A DNA stretch of 64,000 bases from NCBI RefSeq assembly GCF_001440395.1, contig NZ_LLXZ01000059.1:81783-145782 (forward strand). Reading direction: 5' to 3'. The position numbers were made by a program, and so were the translations under genes. This DNA is from Bradyrhizobium jicamae (GTDB taxonomy: Bacteria > Pseudomonadota > Alphaproteobacteria > Rhizobiales > Xanthobacteraceae). Numbering within the stretch: the first letter of the stretch is position 1; each line of letters opens with the position of its first letter. Under the pieces are notes generated by a model. It ran no database searches and was not told the origin of the DNA. It worked only from the letters and a program-made list of their open reading frames with translations. This document shows, one piece after another, positions 55,186 to 64,000 of the stretch.

Positions 55186-56676
55186 TCAATAAGCATTCCA
55201 ATACACCTTTTTGGAGAAGAGGGTCATGACCACGATCTTTAGATCGAGAAGTAGTGACCAGTTATCGATATAGTACAGATCGTGCTCCACCCGGCGTTGC
55301 ATCTTCTCGAGCGTATCGATCTCGCCACGGTAACCGTTGACCTGGGCCCAACCAGTAATGCCGGGCTTGACGTTGTGGCGACGAGAAAATGATGAAATCA
55401 GCTCAGCGAATGCCTTGTTTTGCGAGGTTGCATGCGGACGGGGCCCGATAAGCGACATGTCACCGACCAGGACATTGAACAACTGCGGGAGCTCGTCGAT
55501 ATTGGCGTGGCGCAGGAGATGTCCCAGACGAGTCACCCGTGGATCGTGTCTGACGACAGGTCTGAAATTGTCGCCATCCTCCATCACGGTCATCGTGCGG
55601 AATTTCAGCACGTGAATGGGCTCGTTGTTATAGCCGTGGCGCTTCTGGCGGAATAGCACCGGCCCAGGGGAATCGAGCTTGATTGCGAGCGCAACGATGA
55701 CGAAGAGGGGGCTGACCATGATAAGCCCAGCGATTGCAACGACGATGTCGAATGCTCGCTTTAGTGCCCGGTTGAAAGGAGTAAGGGGGCATTGGAAGAT
55801 CCGCATCGTCACAATGTTGCCGAACAGAGTGATCCGCGACACAGCCATGAGATCGATAGTCCCAACAGGGACGACGTGAACGTCAACTGGCAGCTCTGAC
55901 AGGGCGCTGGCAAGCGCAAGGGCAGCCGGAACATCGGGCTCCGAGGTCAAAATGACAATGTCATCCGCTCGGAGGGGGCGGCAATCGGCGACCAGTTGGC
56001 GGACGTCAGGTAGCACTTGGACGGCTGGGGGGCGCGTCGGTACTGAAGGGTCGGGGCGAAACGTCGGAAAGTCGAACGACCGGATGGTCCGAATTCCGGT
56101 GGCCATCTCCCGAGTAGAAAAATGCAGGCAGTGACCCGGGTCTCCTATAAGGATGACGCGTCTGGCATCGATCAACCCTGATGCAATGGCAGGCTGAAGT
56201 ACTGAGAACCATATTGCCCTTGTGCAGAGCACCGTAAAGAGGACACTCACAGCCTGTGCGATGATGGTCCCGCGCGAGTAGCCATCCGAGATCTTCAGAA
56301 GGAATATCGTCGAGATGAAGAAAGAGAACACGAAGAAGACGCTGCTGGCGCCGCTCCATAGGAACACGTGCCGGGGCTGTGTCTGGATCCGGGAATAGTG
56401 CCGGAGTCCTATGGAAGCGAGCAACTGCAGAGTGGAAATCAGAATGGATTCCTGGAGGTACGCGGCGTCCGGCGAGTCCTGCAGGATCAGCCGATGATAG
56501 AGGACGGCTGCGGAATAGGCCGCAACGGCTGTGAGCACGAACTCGGTGCTTGCCGCCAGTACCAATAGGGCAACTAGTCGGCCCCCCTTGCCCGCTGGGA
56601 CCGCCCTGCTGCCAGCGACCAAATGCGCCGGAAGGTGGGTAGAGGCCGGCGAATTGGTAAAGGACGTATAACTCAC
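55186..56676 (-). CDS. WbaP/ExoY-type undecaprenyl-phosphate sugar-phosphate transferase
   Basis: 496 residues from a GTG at 56676. The N-terminal half has four membrane helices (VLTAVAAYSAAVLYHRLILQ, STLQLLASIGL and others); a CoA-binding-like middle follows; the C-terminal catalytic domain starts with RALKRAFDIVVAIAGLIMVS and has KLDSPGPVLFRQKRHGYNNE, HVLKFRTMT, LRHANIDELPQLFNVLVGDM and RPHATSQNK. It starts repeat-unit synthesis by moving a sugar phosphate onto undecaprenyl phosphate. Two 18-bp direct repeats lie 20-60 bases upstream. Confidence 0.92.
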   Translation of the reverse strand: MSYTSFTNSPASTHLPAHLVAGSRAVPAGKGGRLVALLVLAASTEFVLTAVAAYSAAVLYHRLILQDSPDAAYLQESILISTLQLLASIGLRHYSRIQTQPRHVFLWSGASSVFFVFSFFISTIFLLKISDGYSRGTIIAQAVSVLFTVLCTRAIWFSVLQPAIASGLIDARRVILIGDPGHCLHFSTREMATGIRTIRSFDFPTFRPDPSVPTRPPAVQVLPDVRQLVADCRPLRADDIVILTSEPDVPAALALASALSELPVDVHVVPVGTIDLMAVSRITLFGNIVTMRIFQCPLTPFNRALKRAFDIVVAIAGLIMVSPLFVIVALAIKLDSPGPVLFRQKRHGYNNEPIHVLKFRTMTVMEDGDNFRPVVRHDPRVTRLGHLLRHANIDELPQLFNVLVGDMSLIGPRPHATSQNKAFAELISSFSRRHNVKPGITGWAQVNGYRGEIDTLEKMQRRVEHDLYYIDNWSLLLDLKIVVMTLFSKKVYWNAY

Positions 56677-56695
56677 TCGTCACTCCCAGCCCCAG

Positions 56696-56735
56696 CCAGT
56701 CATTTCGCCTTCCCCACCCAGTCATTTCGCCTTCC
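56696..56735 (-). promoter_or_regulatory. Two 18-bp direct repeats upstream of the WbaP-type gene
   Basis: CCAGTCATTTCGCCTTCC is present at 56696-56713 and 56718-56735, 22 bases apart from start to start, i.e. two helical turns. They lie just before the wbaP-type start, as expected of a tandem operator. On the minus strand the unit is GGAAGGCGAAATGACTGG. Confidence 0.6.
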
Positions 56736-57038
56736 AGCCAAATCAGTAGCATTCGGGTAACTGAGCGGAAATTGGCTATAAATGGGTAGAGAGGAGTAAC
56801 CACGATGGCCGATTGAGCCGGGGCCCTGCCGGATTAGATTGTCGATACCGATAGAGGACAGATCAATCGGACATAGCGAAGAGGCAGTGATCGGCCTTGC
56901 GCTAAAGAGGAAGCAGTGGTTTTGCGGATCGCCTGTTATGATGATTGCTCGAACCGTAGCGATGTCGATGCACTGCCTTCCGCGGATCGGTATGAAGGAT
57001 TTCACCCGGTGACCACGTCTGTGCAGGGAGTTGCCGCC
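56736..57038. promoter_or_regulatory. Divergent promoter region between wbaP-type and wza genes
   Basis: About 300 bases with ATGGGTAGAGAGGAG at about 56783-56797 on the plus strand and GGGTAACTGAG near 56755. The stretch GTAACCACGATGGCCGATTG (56797-56816) recurs in similar form (GTTACGATGGTCCATTGAGC) near 58636, before the coiled-coil protein. No gene seen. Confidence 0.5.
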
Positions 57039-58418
57039 ATGCCGAATTCCAGACTCTCCCATTTTTTCCACGTCGAGATCTTTGGCAGTAACAGAGGTCG
57101 TTGCATCAAGTGGGGCTTGGTAGCCGTCGGCTTGACAATGTCCGTCACTCACGCGAAGGCCGAATACCGAGTAAACATTGGAGATACACTGGAGGTTGCT
57201 GTGGCAGGCGTACCGGAGCTACGGTATCGTGCTGCTGTCCAAACTGACGGAAACATTTCGTTGCCGCTGGTTGGAACGCTTAGAGTAGCCGGACTGCCCT
57301 TACCGCAGATCCGAGCCCAGATCGGGACCACACTGGCCAGCAAGGTATATCGCCAGAGGACTCCGGACGGCCGCGAGGTCGTCGTCGTTATAGCCGCAGA
57401 TGAGGTCTCGACGATCGTCGCGGACTACAGACCGATTTACGTAAATGGAGACGTGTCGAGGCCGGGTGAGTATCCTTATCGTCCGTCTATCACCGCGCGC
57501 CAGCTCGTCGCCGTGGCCGGCGGCTACGACATCATGCGTATCAGAATGAACAACCCGCATCTCGAGTCAGCAGACTTGAGAAGCGAGTATGGATCGCTCT
57601 GGACAGAGCTCGCCAGGGAACAGGCGCGCATGTGGCGCATCAAGACAGAACTCGGAGAGGGGAACCGGATCAATCCAGGCGCTCTGGCGGACGGGCCCAC
57701 GGCTCGATCGGCGATTTCGGAAATCGTCAATGCAGAGACGGAATATTTGAAGACGAAGCAGAGTGATTATCAGCAGGAAAAGGAATTCCTTCAGCGCAGC
57801 GTCCGACAGGGAGGGGATCAGGTCCGCGTGCTCTCGGATCAGCAAAAAAAAGAGGAAGAGGGATTTCAGTCAGATCTCGAAGAACTGCAGAAAGCGTCCG
57901 ACCTCTACGGCAAGGGTTCCTTGACCAGCCCTCGCGTTACGGATGCCCGGCGCGCGGTGCTGCTGTCATCGACCCGGAAGCTACAGACCTCTGCGCAACT
58001 ATTGCTGGTCAAGCAGCAGCAGGATGAGGTTGCCAGAAGGCTGGTAAAGCTCGACGACCAGCGACGGCTCGACCTGCTCCGCGAGCTGCAAGACACCAGC
58101 GTAAGGCTCAATCAAATTCGCGAAAGGCTGCAGAGCGTCGGTGACAAGCTTCAGTACGTTGCGATGGTTCGCTCGCAACTTGCGCGTGGAGCCGACAGTA
58201 AGCCTGAGATTGCGATCGTCAGAAAAGGCGAGAAAGGGCCGGAACGGATTATCGCAAGCGAGGATACCGAATTGCAGCCGGGTGACGCCGTCGAGGTGGG
58301 CCTGCGGTACCAGGACGGTTCAGACGCGCCTCCCCGAAAGCTGAGTAGTTCAAACATTCCGACGATAGGCCGGACCGCAGCGACCGCGGACGATTTACTG
58401 CGCACCGGCACGAAGTGA
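57039..58418 (+). CDS. Wza-type polysaccharide export protein with coiled coil
   Basis: About 460 residues from the ATG at 57039, with AGGGAG upstream; a longer frame opens at 56916. A signal peptide (WGLVAVGLTMSVTHAKA) is followed by the Poly_export domain: YRVNIGDTLEVAVAGVPELR and DGNISLPLVGTLRVAGLPLP, then YVNGDVSRPGEYPYRPSITA. The second half is an extended coiled coil (about 200-400) rich in Gln/Glu/Arg, as in GumB/ExoF-like OPX proteins. No lipobox cysteine is seen. It forms the outer-membrane export channel or its periplasmic partner, divergent from wbaP-type gene. Confidence 0.9.
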   Translation: MPNSRLSHFFHVEIFGSNRGRCIKWGLVAVGLTMSVTHAKAEYRVNIGDTLEVAVAGVPELRYRAAVQTDGNISLPLVGTLRVAGLPLPQIRAQIGTTLASKVYRQRTPDGREVVVVIAADEVSTIVADYRPIYVNGDVSRPGEYPYRPSITARQLVAVAGGYDIMRIRMNNPHLESADLRSEYGSLWTELAREQARMWRIKTELGEGNRINPGALADGPTARSAISEIVNAETEYLKTKQSDYQQEKEFLQRSVRQGGDQVRVLSDQQKKEEEGFQSDLEELQKASDLYGKGSLTSPRVTDARRAVLLSSTRKLQTSAQLLLVKQQQDEVARRLVKLDDQRRLDLLRELQDTSVRLNQIRERLQSVGDKLQYVAMVRSQLARGADSKPEIAIVRKGEKGPERIIASEDTELQPGDAVEVGLRYQDGSDAPPRKLSSSNIPTIGRTAATADDLLRTGTK

Positions 58419-58874
58419 CGAGGGCTGCTGCAACTCCGAAACGTAAATCGTTGCGAGATAAGTGTTCTGCCGTGGTCTGTCGGCGAGGATTTTCCGGCTT
58501 CAGAAGGTGGCCTCGGCTGGGGATTACTTAATGGCCTGAATTCCTGTTGGAGTTTTGAGCGGTTCACGCCTTCGGAGGCAACAAACGCAACGCGCCGTAA
58601 CATTGCTGGTCGCTGGGAATTGGCAATAAGTAGGTAGTTACGATGGTCCATTGAGCCGACGCAACCAGAGACGATTCGCTGTGCGGCGAGAGAAGGTGAG
58701 AGGGCCATGAAAAGAATTTTGAGTCACGCGTTCCATTAGACGGACCCAACGCTCCGCAGCCTACCCCCGAAAGAGGTAGGGAGGGGCTTCCATGCGAGTT
58801 ATAGGATTCGCATCAGCGGAGCGCATAATGACGCATCCAAACAAGCCGTATCACCATGCGAGAGGTAATTGTAG
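58419..58874. other. Intergenic, repeat-like element, no gene
   Basis: About 455 bases. ATAAGTAGGTAGTTACGATG at about 58624-58643 resembles the wza upstream region. No frame is supported. Confidence 0.4.
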
Positions 58875-61217
58875 ATGGGGCGCGCGGTCATTCTCAACGA
58901 GCCAATGAATCCGCCCACGGGTATCGGGGGCGCGTCGCGAAGCGATTCGGATGGGGGGACATTTGCGCAGCAGACAATGAGGCGCCTGCCCACGCAGGGA
59001 CGATCCGCGACCAGTTTGATAGCCGCGACTATGCTCGCGATGCCATGGGCGTTGGAAGCCCAGGCGTCTTCGGATCAAGCGCGACACCTGGCGGATGCCC
59101 AACACGCGATGGCCGCCCGCAATTTCGCTTTCGATGGAATGGTAGGTTATGGCAGCGTCGAGATCTTGCTGTCGAGCAGCGGCAGAAACGAAAGATCGGT
59201 GCAGGTTGCGCAAGCAGCGACTGGTGATGCAGGTCGGCCTCGGGAACGAGAATACGACTGGACCGAGACGCTATCCTGCGAACTCACCGTGGCAAGGCGC
59301 GATATCGAGTTGCTGCAACGTCTCGAGCTGGGGCGCGATCGGGCCGAGTGGCTGGCGCAGGACCTTGCGGCTGCTCGGCGCGAAGTCGAAATCCAAAGCG
59401 CACGGGCGGCGAAGGCAGTTGAGGAAGCTTCCCGGTTGAAACAAGCGGAGGCGAGCGGCGGGACGGAGTCGGAGACATCTTTGCAGCATGAGCGAGAGCG
59501 GTCCGCGCGGCTGGAGCAGGATCTTGCGGCGGCGCGGCGCAACGTCGAGACCCAAACGGCATTGGCGGCGAAAGCAAGTGAGGAAGCTTCCCGGCTGAAA
59601 CAGACAAGGGCGAGCAGCGAAGCAGAGACGTCTCTGCAACAGGAGCGCGAGCGGTCCGTACGGCTGGAGCAGGATCTTGCGGCGTCGCGGCGCGACGTCG
59701 AGACCCAAACGACGCTGGCGGCGAAAGCGAGCGAGGAAGCTTCCCGGCTGAAACAGGCAAGGGGGAGCAGTGAAGCAGAGCTACAGACGTCTCTGCAGCA
59801 GGAGCGCGAGCGGTCCGCACGGCTGGAGCAGGATCTTGCGGCGTCGCGGCGCGACGTCGAGACCCAAACGGCCTTGGCGGCGAAAGCAAGTGAGGAAGCT
59901 TCCCGGCTGAAACAGGCGAGGGGGAGCAGCGAAGCAGAGCTGCAGAAGCCCCTGCAACAGGAGCGCGAGCGGTCCGGGCGGCTGGAGCAGGATCTTGCGG
60001 CGGCGCGGCGCGATGTCGAAACCCAAACGGTATTGGCAGCGAAAGCAAGCGAGGAAGCATCCCGGCTGAGGCAAGCAGGTGAGAACAGCGAAGCCGAGCT
60101 CCAGAAGTCCCTGCAACAGGAACGCGAGCGGTCCGGGCGGCTGGAGCAGGATCTTGCGGTGGCGCGGCGCGACGTCGAGACCCAAACGGTATTGGCAGCG
60201 AAAGCTAGCGAGGAAGCGTCCCGGCTGAAACAAGCAAGCGAGAGCAACGAAGCGAAGCTGCAGAAGCCCTTGCGGCAGGAGCGCGAGCGATCCGCGCAGC
60301 TGGAGCAGGATCTTGCGGCGGCGCGGCGCGATGTCGAAACTCAGACGGCACTGGCGGCAAAAGCAACCGAAGCAGTGATGCGGGCGAAGCGTGCTGCGGA
60401 AGCGGATGCTGCCGAGCTCACGAAATCGATCCAGAAGGAGCGCGAGAGGGCCGACGCACTTGCGCAAGGCCTCTCGATGACGCGCAGCGCACTCTATGCA
60501 TATGAGGCCCGCGCCCGCAAACTCGAAGACGAGACGGTCGAGCTCAAGAAGGCGGCTGCAAGCGGCGCGCCGTCGCTTCGCAAATCCGCACAGGAAGAGC
60601 GCGATCGGGCCGCGGGGCTGGAACAGGATCTCGGAACCGCACGTCGCGATCTCGAAACGCAGGCTGCCTCGGTGGCCAGGGCGAGCGAGGAAGCCGCGCG
60701 GACGAGGCAGACGGCAGAGCGCGACCTAGCCGCGTTGCGCAGTTCATTGCAGCAGGAGCGGGCCAGGTCCGAACAGCTCGAACGGGACCTCGCGCTTGCG
60801 AAACAAGCCGCGCCCAATGCTGGGACGGTCGGCTCGACCGCGCGGGACAGGGCTGCGGATAACGCGAAGCTAGTCGCCGACCGGACACGAGCGGCGGGCT
60901 TTCGGGTCGATGCCCAGGCCAATTCCAATGTCAATTCGAAGGAAGCCGCGGTGACGGCAGGGTTGCTCGCGCGTGCAACCGCGCTGCTCAGGCAGGGAGA
61001 CGTAGGCGCTGCACGGATTGTGCTGGAGCGCGCCATCGAGATGGGCAGCGCCCAGGCGAGCTTCTCGCTCGCAGAAACTTATGATCCCTTGGTCCTTGCC
61101 AAATGGGGAACTCTTGGAACGCGCGGCGATGCGGTCAGAGCGCAAGACCTCTACGCGAAAGCCGACGCCGCAGGAATCAAGGAGGCGAAAGCGCGGTTTG
61201 AGGCGCTGCGCCGGTAG
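58875..61217 (+). CDS. Exported coiled-coil protein with ten near-identical 53-residue repeats
   Basis: 780 residues; GAGAGG lies before the ATG at 58875, though a signal peptide starts only at residue 35 (MRRLPTQGRSATSLIAATML), so the ATG at 58977 is also possible. Residues about 140-650 are a heptad coiled coil made of repeats of the type LQQERERSARLEQDLAASRR then VETQTALAAKASEEASRLKQ; six copies (59470-60425) are almost identical in DNA, the outer ones decayed. The C-terminus (GLLARATALLRQGDVGAARI, SFSLAETYDPLVLAKWG) is a small TPR/Sel1-like domain. It may be an envelope scaffold for polysaccharide export. Copy number could vary by recombination. Confidence 0.85.
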   Translation: MGRAVILNEPMNPPTGIGGASRSDSDGGTFAQQTMRRLPTQGRSATSLIAATMLAMPWALEAQASSDQARHLADAQHAMAARNFAFDGMVGYGSVEILLSSSGRNERSVQVAQAATGDAGRPREREYDWTETLSCELTVARRDIELLQRLELGRDRAEWLAQDLAAARREVEIQSARAAKAVEEASRLKQAEASGGTESETSLQHERERSARLEQDLAAARRNVETQTALAAKASEEASRLKQTRASSEAETSLQQERERSVRLEQDLAASRRDVETQTTLAAKASEEASRLKQARGSSEAELQTSLQQERERSARLEQDLAASRRDVETQTALAAKASEEASRLKQARGSSEAELQKPLQQERERSGRLEQDLAAARRDVETQTVLAAKASEEASRLRQAGENSEAELQKSLQQERERSGRLEQDLAVARRDVETQTVLAAKASEEASRLKQASESNEAKLQKPLRQERERSAQLEQDLAAARRDVETQTALAAKATEAVMRAKRAAEADAAELTKSIQKERERADALAQGLSMTRSALYAYEARARKLEDETVELKKAAASGAPSLRKSAQEERDRAAGLEQDLGTARRDLETQAASVARASEEAARTRQTAERDLAALRSSLQQERARSEQLERDLALAKQAAPNAGTVGSTARDRAADNAKLVADRTRAAGFRVDAQANSNVNSKEAAVTAGLLARATALLRQGDVGAARIVLERAIEMGSAQASFSLAETYDPLVLAKWGTLGTRGDAVRAQDLYAKADAAGIKEAKARFEALRR
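59470..60425 (+). repeat. 159-bp (one 153-bp) tandem repeats inside the coiled-coil gene
   Basis: Six units start at the codons for SLQHERERS and SLQQERERS-like words and share long runs such as GAGCGGTCCG and CTGGAGCAGGATCTTGCGGC. The first is 153 bp (two codons, LQ, missing), the others 159 bp. High DNA identity points to recent expansion or gene conversion. Confidence 0.8.
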
Positions 61218-61240
61218 CATCAGTTTGAACGAAACGAAAA

Positions 61241-62296
61241 GTGTCCGAGATGATCTTACTGACCGGAGGCGCCGGCTACATTGGTTCCCATGTGTCTGTC
61301 GCGTTACTCGATGCCGGCCTCGATGTCATCGCAGTCGACAATCTCTCCAACAGCAACAACGCCTCTCTAGAAAGGGTGCAATCCATCTGCGGGCGGTCGC
61401 TCGCTTTTTGCCACGCCGACATCCGCAATGAAGAAGCGATTTGTAACGTATTGCGTGACTACGAAGTGACGGCGGTTATCCATCTGGCGGGGCTGAAGGC
61501 CGTGGGTGAATCCAACGCGGAGCCGATGACCTATTACGAGAACAACGTCCTGGGAACGATGCGGCTCTTGTCAGCCATGAAGAGAGCCAGCGTGAAGACG
61601 CTTGTCTTTAGTTCGTCCGCAACCGTCTACGGGATTCCCGCGTATCTGCCGCTCGATGAGAAACATCCCCTCGGACCGACAAATCCATACGGCCGCACGA
61701 AGTTCTTTATAGAGGAGATGCTGAAGGATCTCTGCAAGTCCGACCCTGACTGGCGGGTCGGCATCCTGCGCTACTTCAACCCGGTTGGCGCGCACGAAAG
61801 TGGGCTCATTGGAGAAGACCCGGTCGGCATTCCGAACAATCTCGTGCCATTTGTGGCGCAAGTGGCAGTAGGAAAGCTCGAGAAAGTGCGGGTTTGCGGA
61901 AACGACTATGACACTCCAGATGGTACCGGCATCCGCGATTTCATTCATGTCGTCGATCTTGCATCCGGGCATTTATGCGTTTTGAACCACCTGAAGCAGC
62001 CCGGCGCGCTGACGGTCAACCTTGGAACGGGAATCGGCCACAGCGTTTTGGAGGTGATTCAGACATTTGAGGCCGTGAGCGGAAGGTCTGTTCCGTATGA
62101 AATTGGCGAACGTCGGACCGGCGATGTCGCCGCCTGTTATGCCGACCCGACATTTGCGGAAAAGACGTTGGGTTGGAAATCGGTGCGATCATTGGCGCAA
62201 ATGTGCGCGGATCATTGGCGTTGGCAATCGAAGAATCCGGACGGCTATCGGGGTGCGCAATACCAGACGAACAAACTGAAGTTCAGGGTAGGCTAG
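61241..62296 (+). CDS. galE: UDP-glucose/UDP-GlcNAc 4-epimerase
   Basis: 351 residues. The NAD loop is ILLTGGAGYIGSHVSVALLD, then VIHLAGLKAVGES, SSSATVYG and NPYGRTKFFIEEML with the catalytic YxxxK (Tyr and Lys), plus LRYFNPVGAHESGLIGEDP, all typical of GalE. Substrate may be UDP-Glc/Gal or N-acetylated forms. A GTG at 61241 or the ATG at 61250 can serve as start. It follows the coiled-coil gene by 23 bases and may be cotranscribed. Confidence 0.92.
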   Translation: MSEMILLTGGAGYIGSHVSVALLDAGLDVIAVDNLSNSNNASLERVQSICGRSLAFCHADIRNEEAICNVLRDYEVTAVIHLAGLKAVGESNAEPMTYYENNVLGTMRLLSAMKRASVKTLVFSSSATVYGIPAYLPLDEKHPLGPTNPYGRTKFFIEEMLKDLCKSDPDWRVGILRYFNPVGAHESGLIGEDPVGIPNNLVPFVAQVAVGKLEKVRVCGNDYDTPDGTGIRDFIHVVDLASGHLCVLNHLKQPGALTVNLGTGIGHSVLEVIQTFEAVSGRSVPYEIGERRTGDVAACYADPTFAEKTLGWKSVRSLAQMCADHWRWQSKNPDGYRGAQYQTNKLKFRVG

Positions 62297-62734
62297 GGAC
62301 GCGATCAAAGAGGTGATTGAAGCTGCCGCAGTAGCGATGGCGCGGATCACGATACACGGCTGCAACTGTGACCTAAAAAACGCGATCGGCCGATGGGACC
62401 GCAGAAAGCGTAGACGTCGCTGCAGCGTGGCAGAGAGATATCGTCCAATATGCCAGGTATGATTTGTCGGTCAGAGTTGGAGATCGCGCCCAGCTACAGC
62501 CGGAAACGTGGCTACCCCACTGCGATGCGGCTTCGAGAACTCGCTGGCGACCGCCCAGACCGCGCTGTAGTCGTCCGTGAACAAGCGCCTAAGCGATTGA
62601 GCGGGAGTCTGTTTTTCGGTTGTGGGAGCATTTGAGATTGCAGGGATTGGGAACTCGAGACCCCAAAACTTGCAATTTCGTTTGTGGATTCCCTTTCGCT
62701 GCAGACCATGATTCTGTGGTGCATCGGAGGGACG
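62297..62734. other. Intergenic before the IS5-type transposase
   Basis: About 440 bases. A palindromic stretch at 62632-62677 (GAGATTGCAGGGATTGGG and its inexact inverse with a short loop) may be the left end or a subterminal repeat of the IS. Nothing coding is seen. Confidence 0.4.
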
Positions 62735-64000
62735 ATGCGGCTGAAGAAGCACAAGACGACGGGATCGAACGATCTGTTCCGGGCACGACTGGACCAGATC
62801 ATCAACATGAAGCACGAGCTGGTTCTGCTTGCCGGCAAGATCGATTGGGACTGGATCGACGGCGAGATCGCACCGCTCTAGAGCGAGAATGGCCGGCCCG
62901 AGATCGAAACCCGCTTCATGATCGGGCTGTTGTTGCTCAAGCACATTTACGGGCGGTCCGATGAAGGGGTGTGCGAGCGCTGGGTCTACGACCCGTATTT
63001 CCCGTTCTTTACCGGCGAAGAGTTCTTCCAGCACGCCTTCCCGCACGAGCGCTCGGACCTGAGCCATTGGCGCAAGCGGCTCGGCGACAGACTGGAGCTG
63101 CTGTGCCGAGAGCCTGCGGGTGGCGCACGAGGCCGGCGCGTTACGCAGCCAGGACCTCAAGCGGGTCACGGTCGACACCACGGTGCAGCCAAAGGCGATC
63201 ACCTTCCCGACCGATGCCAAGCTGCTGCACGCAGCAATTAAGGGTCTCAACCGCCTGGCGACCAGGCACGGCGTCAGGCTGCGGCAATCCTATTCTCGCG
63301 TGGCCAAGGCGGCGGCGATGATGGCGGGCCGCTACGCCCATGCCAAGCAGTTCAAGCGGCATCAGCGGCAGTTGCGCATCCTGCGCAGCCGGCTGGGCCG
63401 GATCATCCGCGACATCCGCCGCAAGATCGAAGGACAGACGGCCCTTGAGGGGATGTTCGCGCTTCCGCTCGGCCGCGCTGTGCAGATCCGCTCGCAACAG
63501 CAGCGCCAGCGCGGCTCCAAGCTGTATTCCTTCCATGCCCCGGAGGTGGAGTGCATCGGCAAGGGCAAGGCTGCCGCACCTTACGAGTTCGGGGTGAAGG
63601 CCTCCATCGTCACCAACAACCGCCGGGTTCCCGGGGGCCTGTTCGTGCTGCACGCCAGGGCGATGCCCGATAACCCGTACGACGGTCATACCTTGCGGGA
63701 CGTCATTGACCGTACCGAGACACTCACCGGCTGCCCGATCGAGCGGGCTTATGTCGACAAGGGATACCGCGGCCACGACGCGCAAAATCCCCGTCGCGTC
63801 TTCATCTCCGGCCAGAAGCGTGGCGTCTTCGGTGTCATCAAGCGCGAACTGCGCCGCCGCTCCGCCATCGAGCCCATCATCGGACACCTCAAGGCCGAAG
63901 GCCACCTCGGCCGCTGCTACCTCAAAGGCCGCGCAGGGGCCGCTGCCAACGTCATCCTCTCAGCCGTCGGCCACAACTTCCGCCGCATCCTCGCCTGGCT
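62735..64000 (+). mobile_element. IS5-family transposase pseudogene, runs off the right edge
   Basis: GGAGGG precedes the ATG at 62735 (MRLKKHKTTGSNDLFRARLD). The frame reads WDWIDGEIAPL, then an in-frame TAG at 62879-62881 where a tyrosine codon is expected, then SENGRPEIETRFMIGLLLLK. After GDRLELL near 63105 one base is missing; the third part continues VTVDTTVQPKAITFPTDAKL, then the DDE region AYVDKGYRGHD and RRSAIEPIIGHLKAEGHLGR. The element therefore cannot move by itself. Its right end is outside the window. Confidence 0.85.

Noticed and set aside
17600..62296. Exosortase/PEP-CTERM system in the polysaccharide locus
   Set aside because: AsnB-type, Wzc and VanZ-like proteins suggested it, but no exosortase, PrsK/PrsR-like genes or PEP-CTERM tails are present.
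62471..63250. 259-codon minus-strand frame near the right end
   Set aside because: Antisense to the IS5-type transposase remnant; no motif of its own.

Overview
The window is GC-rich DNA from an alphaproteobacterium. Gene content and protein style (tandem C39-like type I exporter, TAXI receptor, VanZ-like protein, coiled-coil protein with a repeat-type tail) suggest Bradyrhizobium or a close relative; this is inference from family style, not from a marker gene. No rRNA, tRNA or CRISPR array was recognised.

Positions 1-7846 hold the wreck of a metabolite or lipid-type pathway. Two acyl carrier proteins and an intact MetA-like homoserine O-acyltransferase are open. The cupin, thiamine-diphosphate enzyme, GNAT, MetY-like sulfhydrylase, acyl-CoA dehydrogenase, two AMP-forming ligases and an SDR are broken by frameshifts, in-frame stops and three deletion junctions that fuse parts of different genes. 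Positions 8372-10698 carry a small set of exported proteins: a TAXI-type receptor, a possible VasI/TagO-like protein and a DsrE-like protein.

Positions 10836-16954 are the most interesting part: a compact minus-strand operon with a phosphopantetheinyl transferase, a thioesterase with an N-terminal TubC-type docking domain and a cysteine nucleophile, a one-module NRPS-like protein, and an acyl-CoA dehydrogenase. The adenylation domain is interrupted between motifs A8 and A9 by a complete zinc-ribbon/PP-loop domain resembling N-acetyl sugar amidotransferases. The specificity residues I can align read like an asparagine code. The set looks like a small tailoring assembly line for a carrier-bound, Asn-like amino acid.

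Positions 17380-62296 are a large, mosaic exopolysaccharide locus: WbaP-type initiating transferase, Wza, Wzc, Wzx, Wzy, three GT4 glycosyltransferases, a DUF354 protein, two asparagine synthase-type amidotransferases, a fused WecB-WecC enzyme, GalE, Gfo/Idh oxidoreductase, FkbM and class I methyltransferases, a polysaccharide deacetylase, a CelD/FemAB-like acyltransferase and a VanZ-like protein. Embedded in it is a type I secretion operon (HlyD plus an ABC exporter with two tandem C39-like domains) next to a large secreted lyase-like protein; a truncated paralogue of that lyase sits on the other side in opposite orientation. The genes would make lipid-linked repeat units, probably with amidated amino-uronic sugars, then flip, polymerise, export and modify them.

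The locus is littered with remnants (IS66, IS3, IS5, GT4, ATP-grasp, aminotransferase, wecB and a possible wzy tail) and shares repeated upstream elements: an 80-bp repeat before asnB-1 and wecBC, and a 20-bp identical block before the deacetylase and asnB-2. The right end is an IS5-type transposase pseudogene running off the window.
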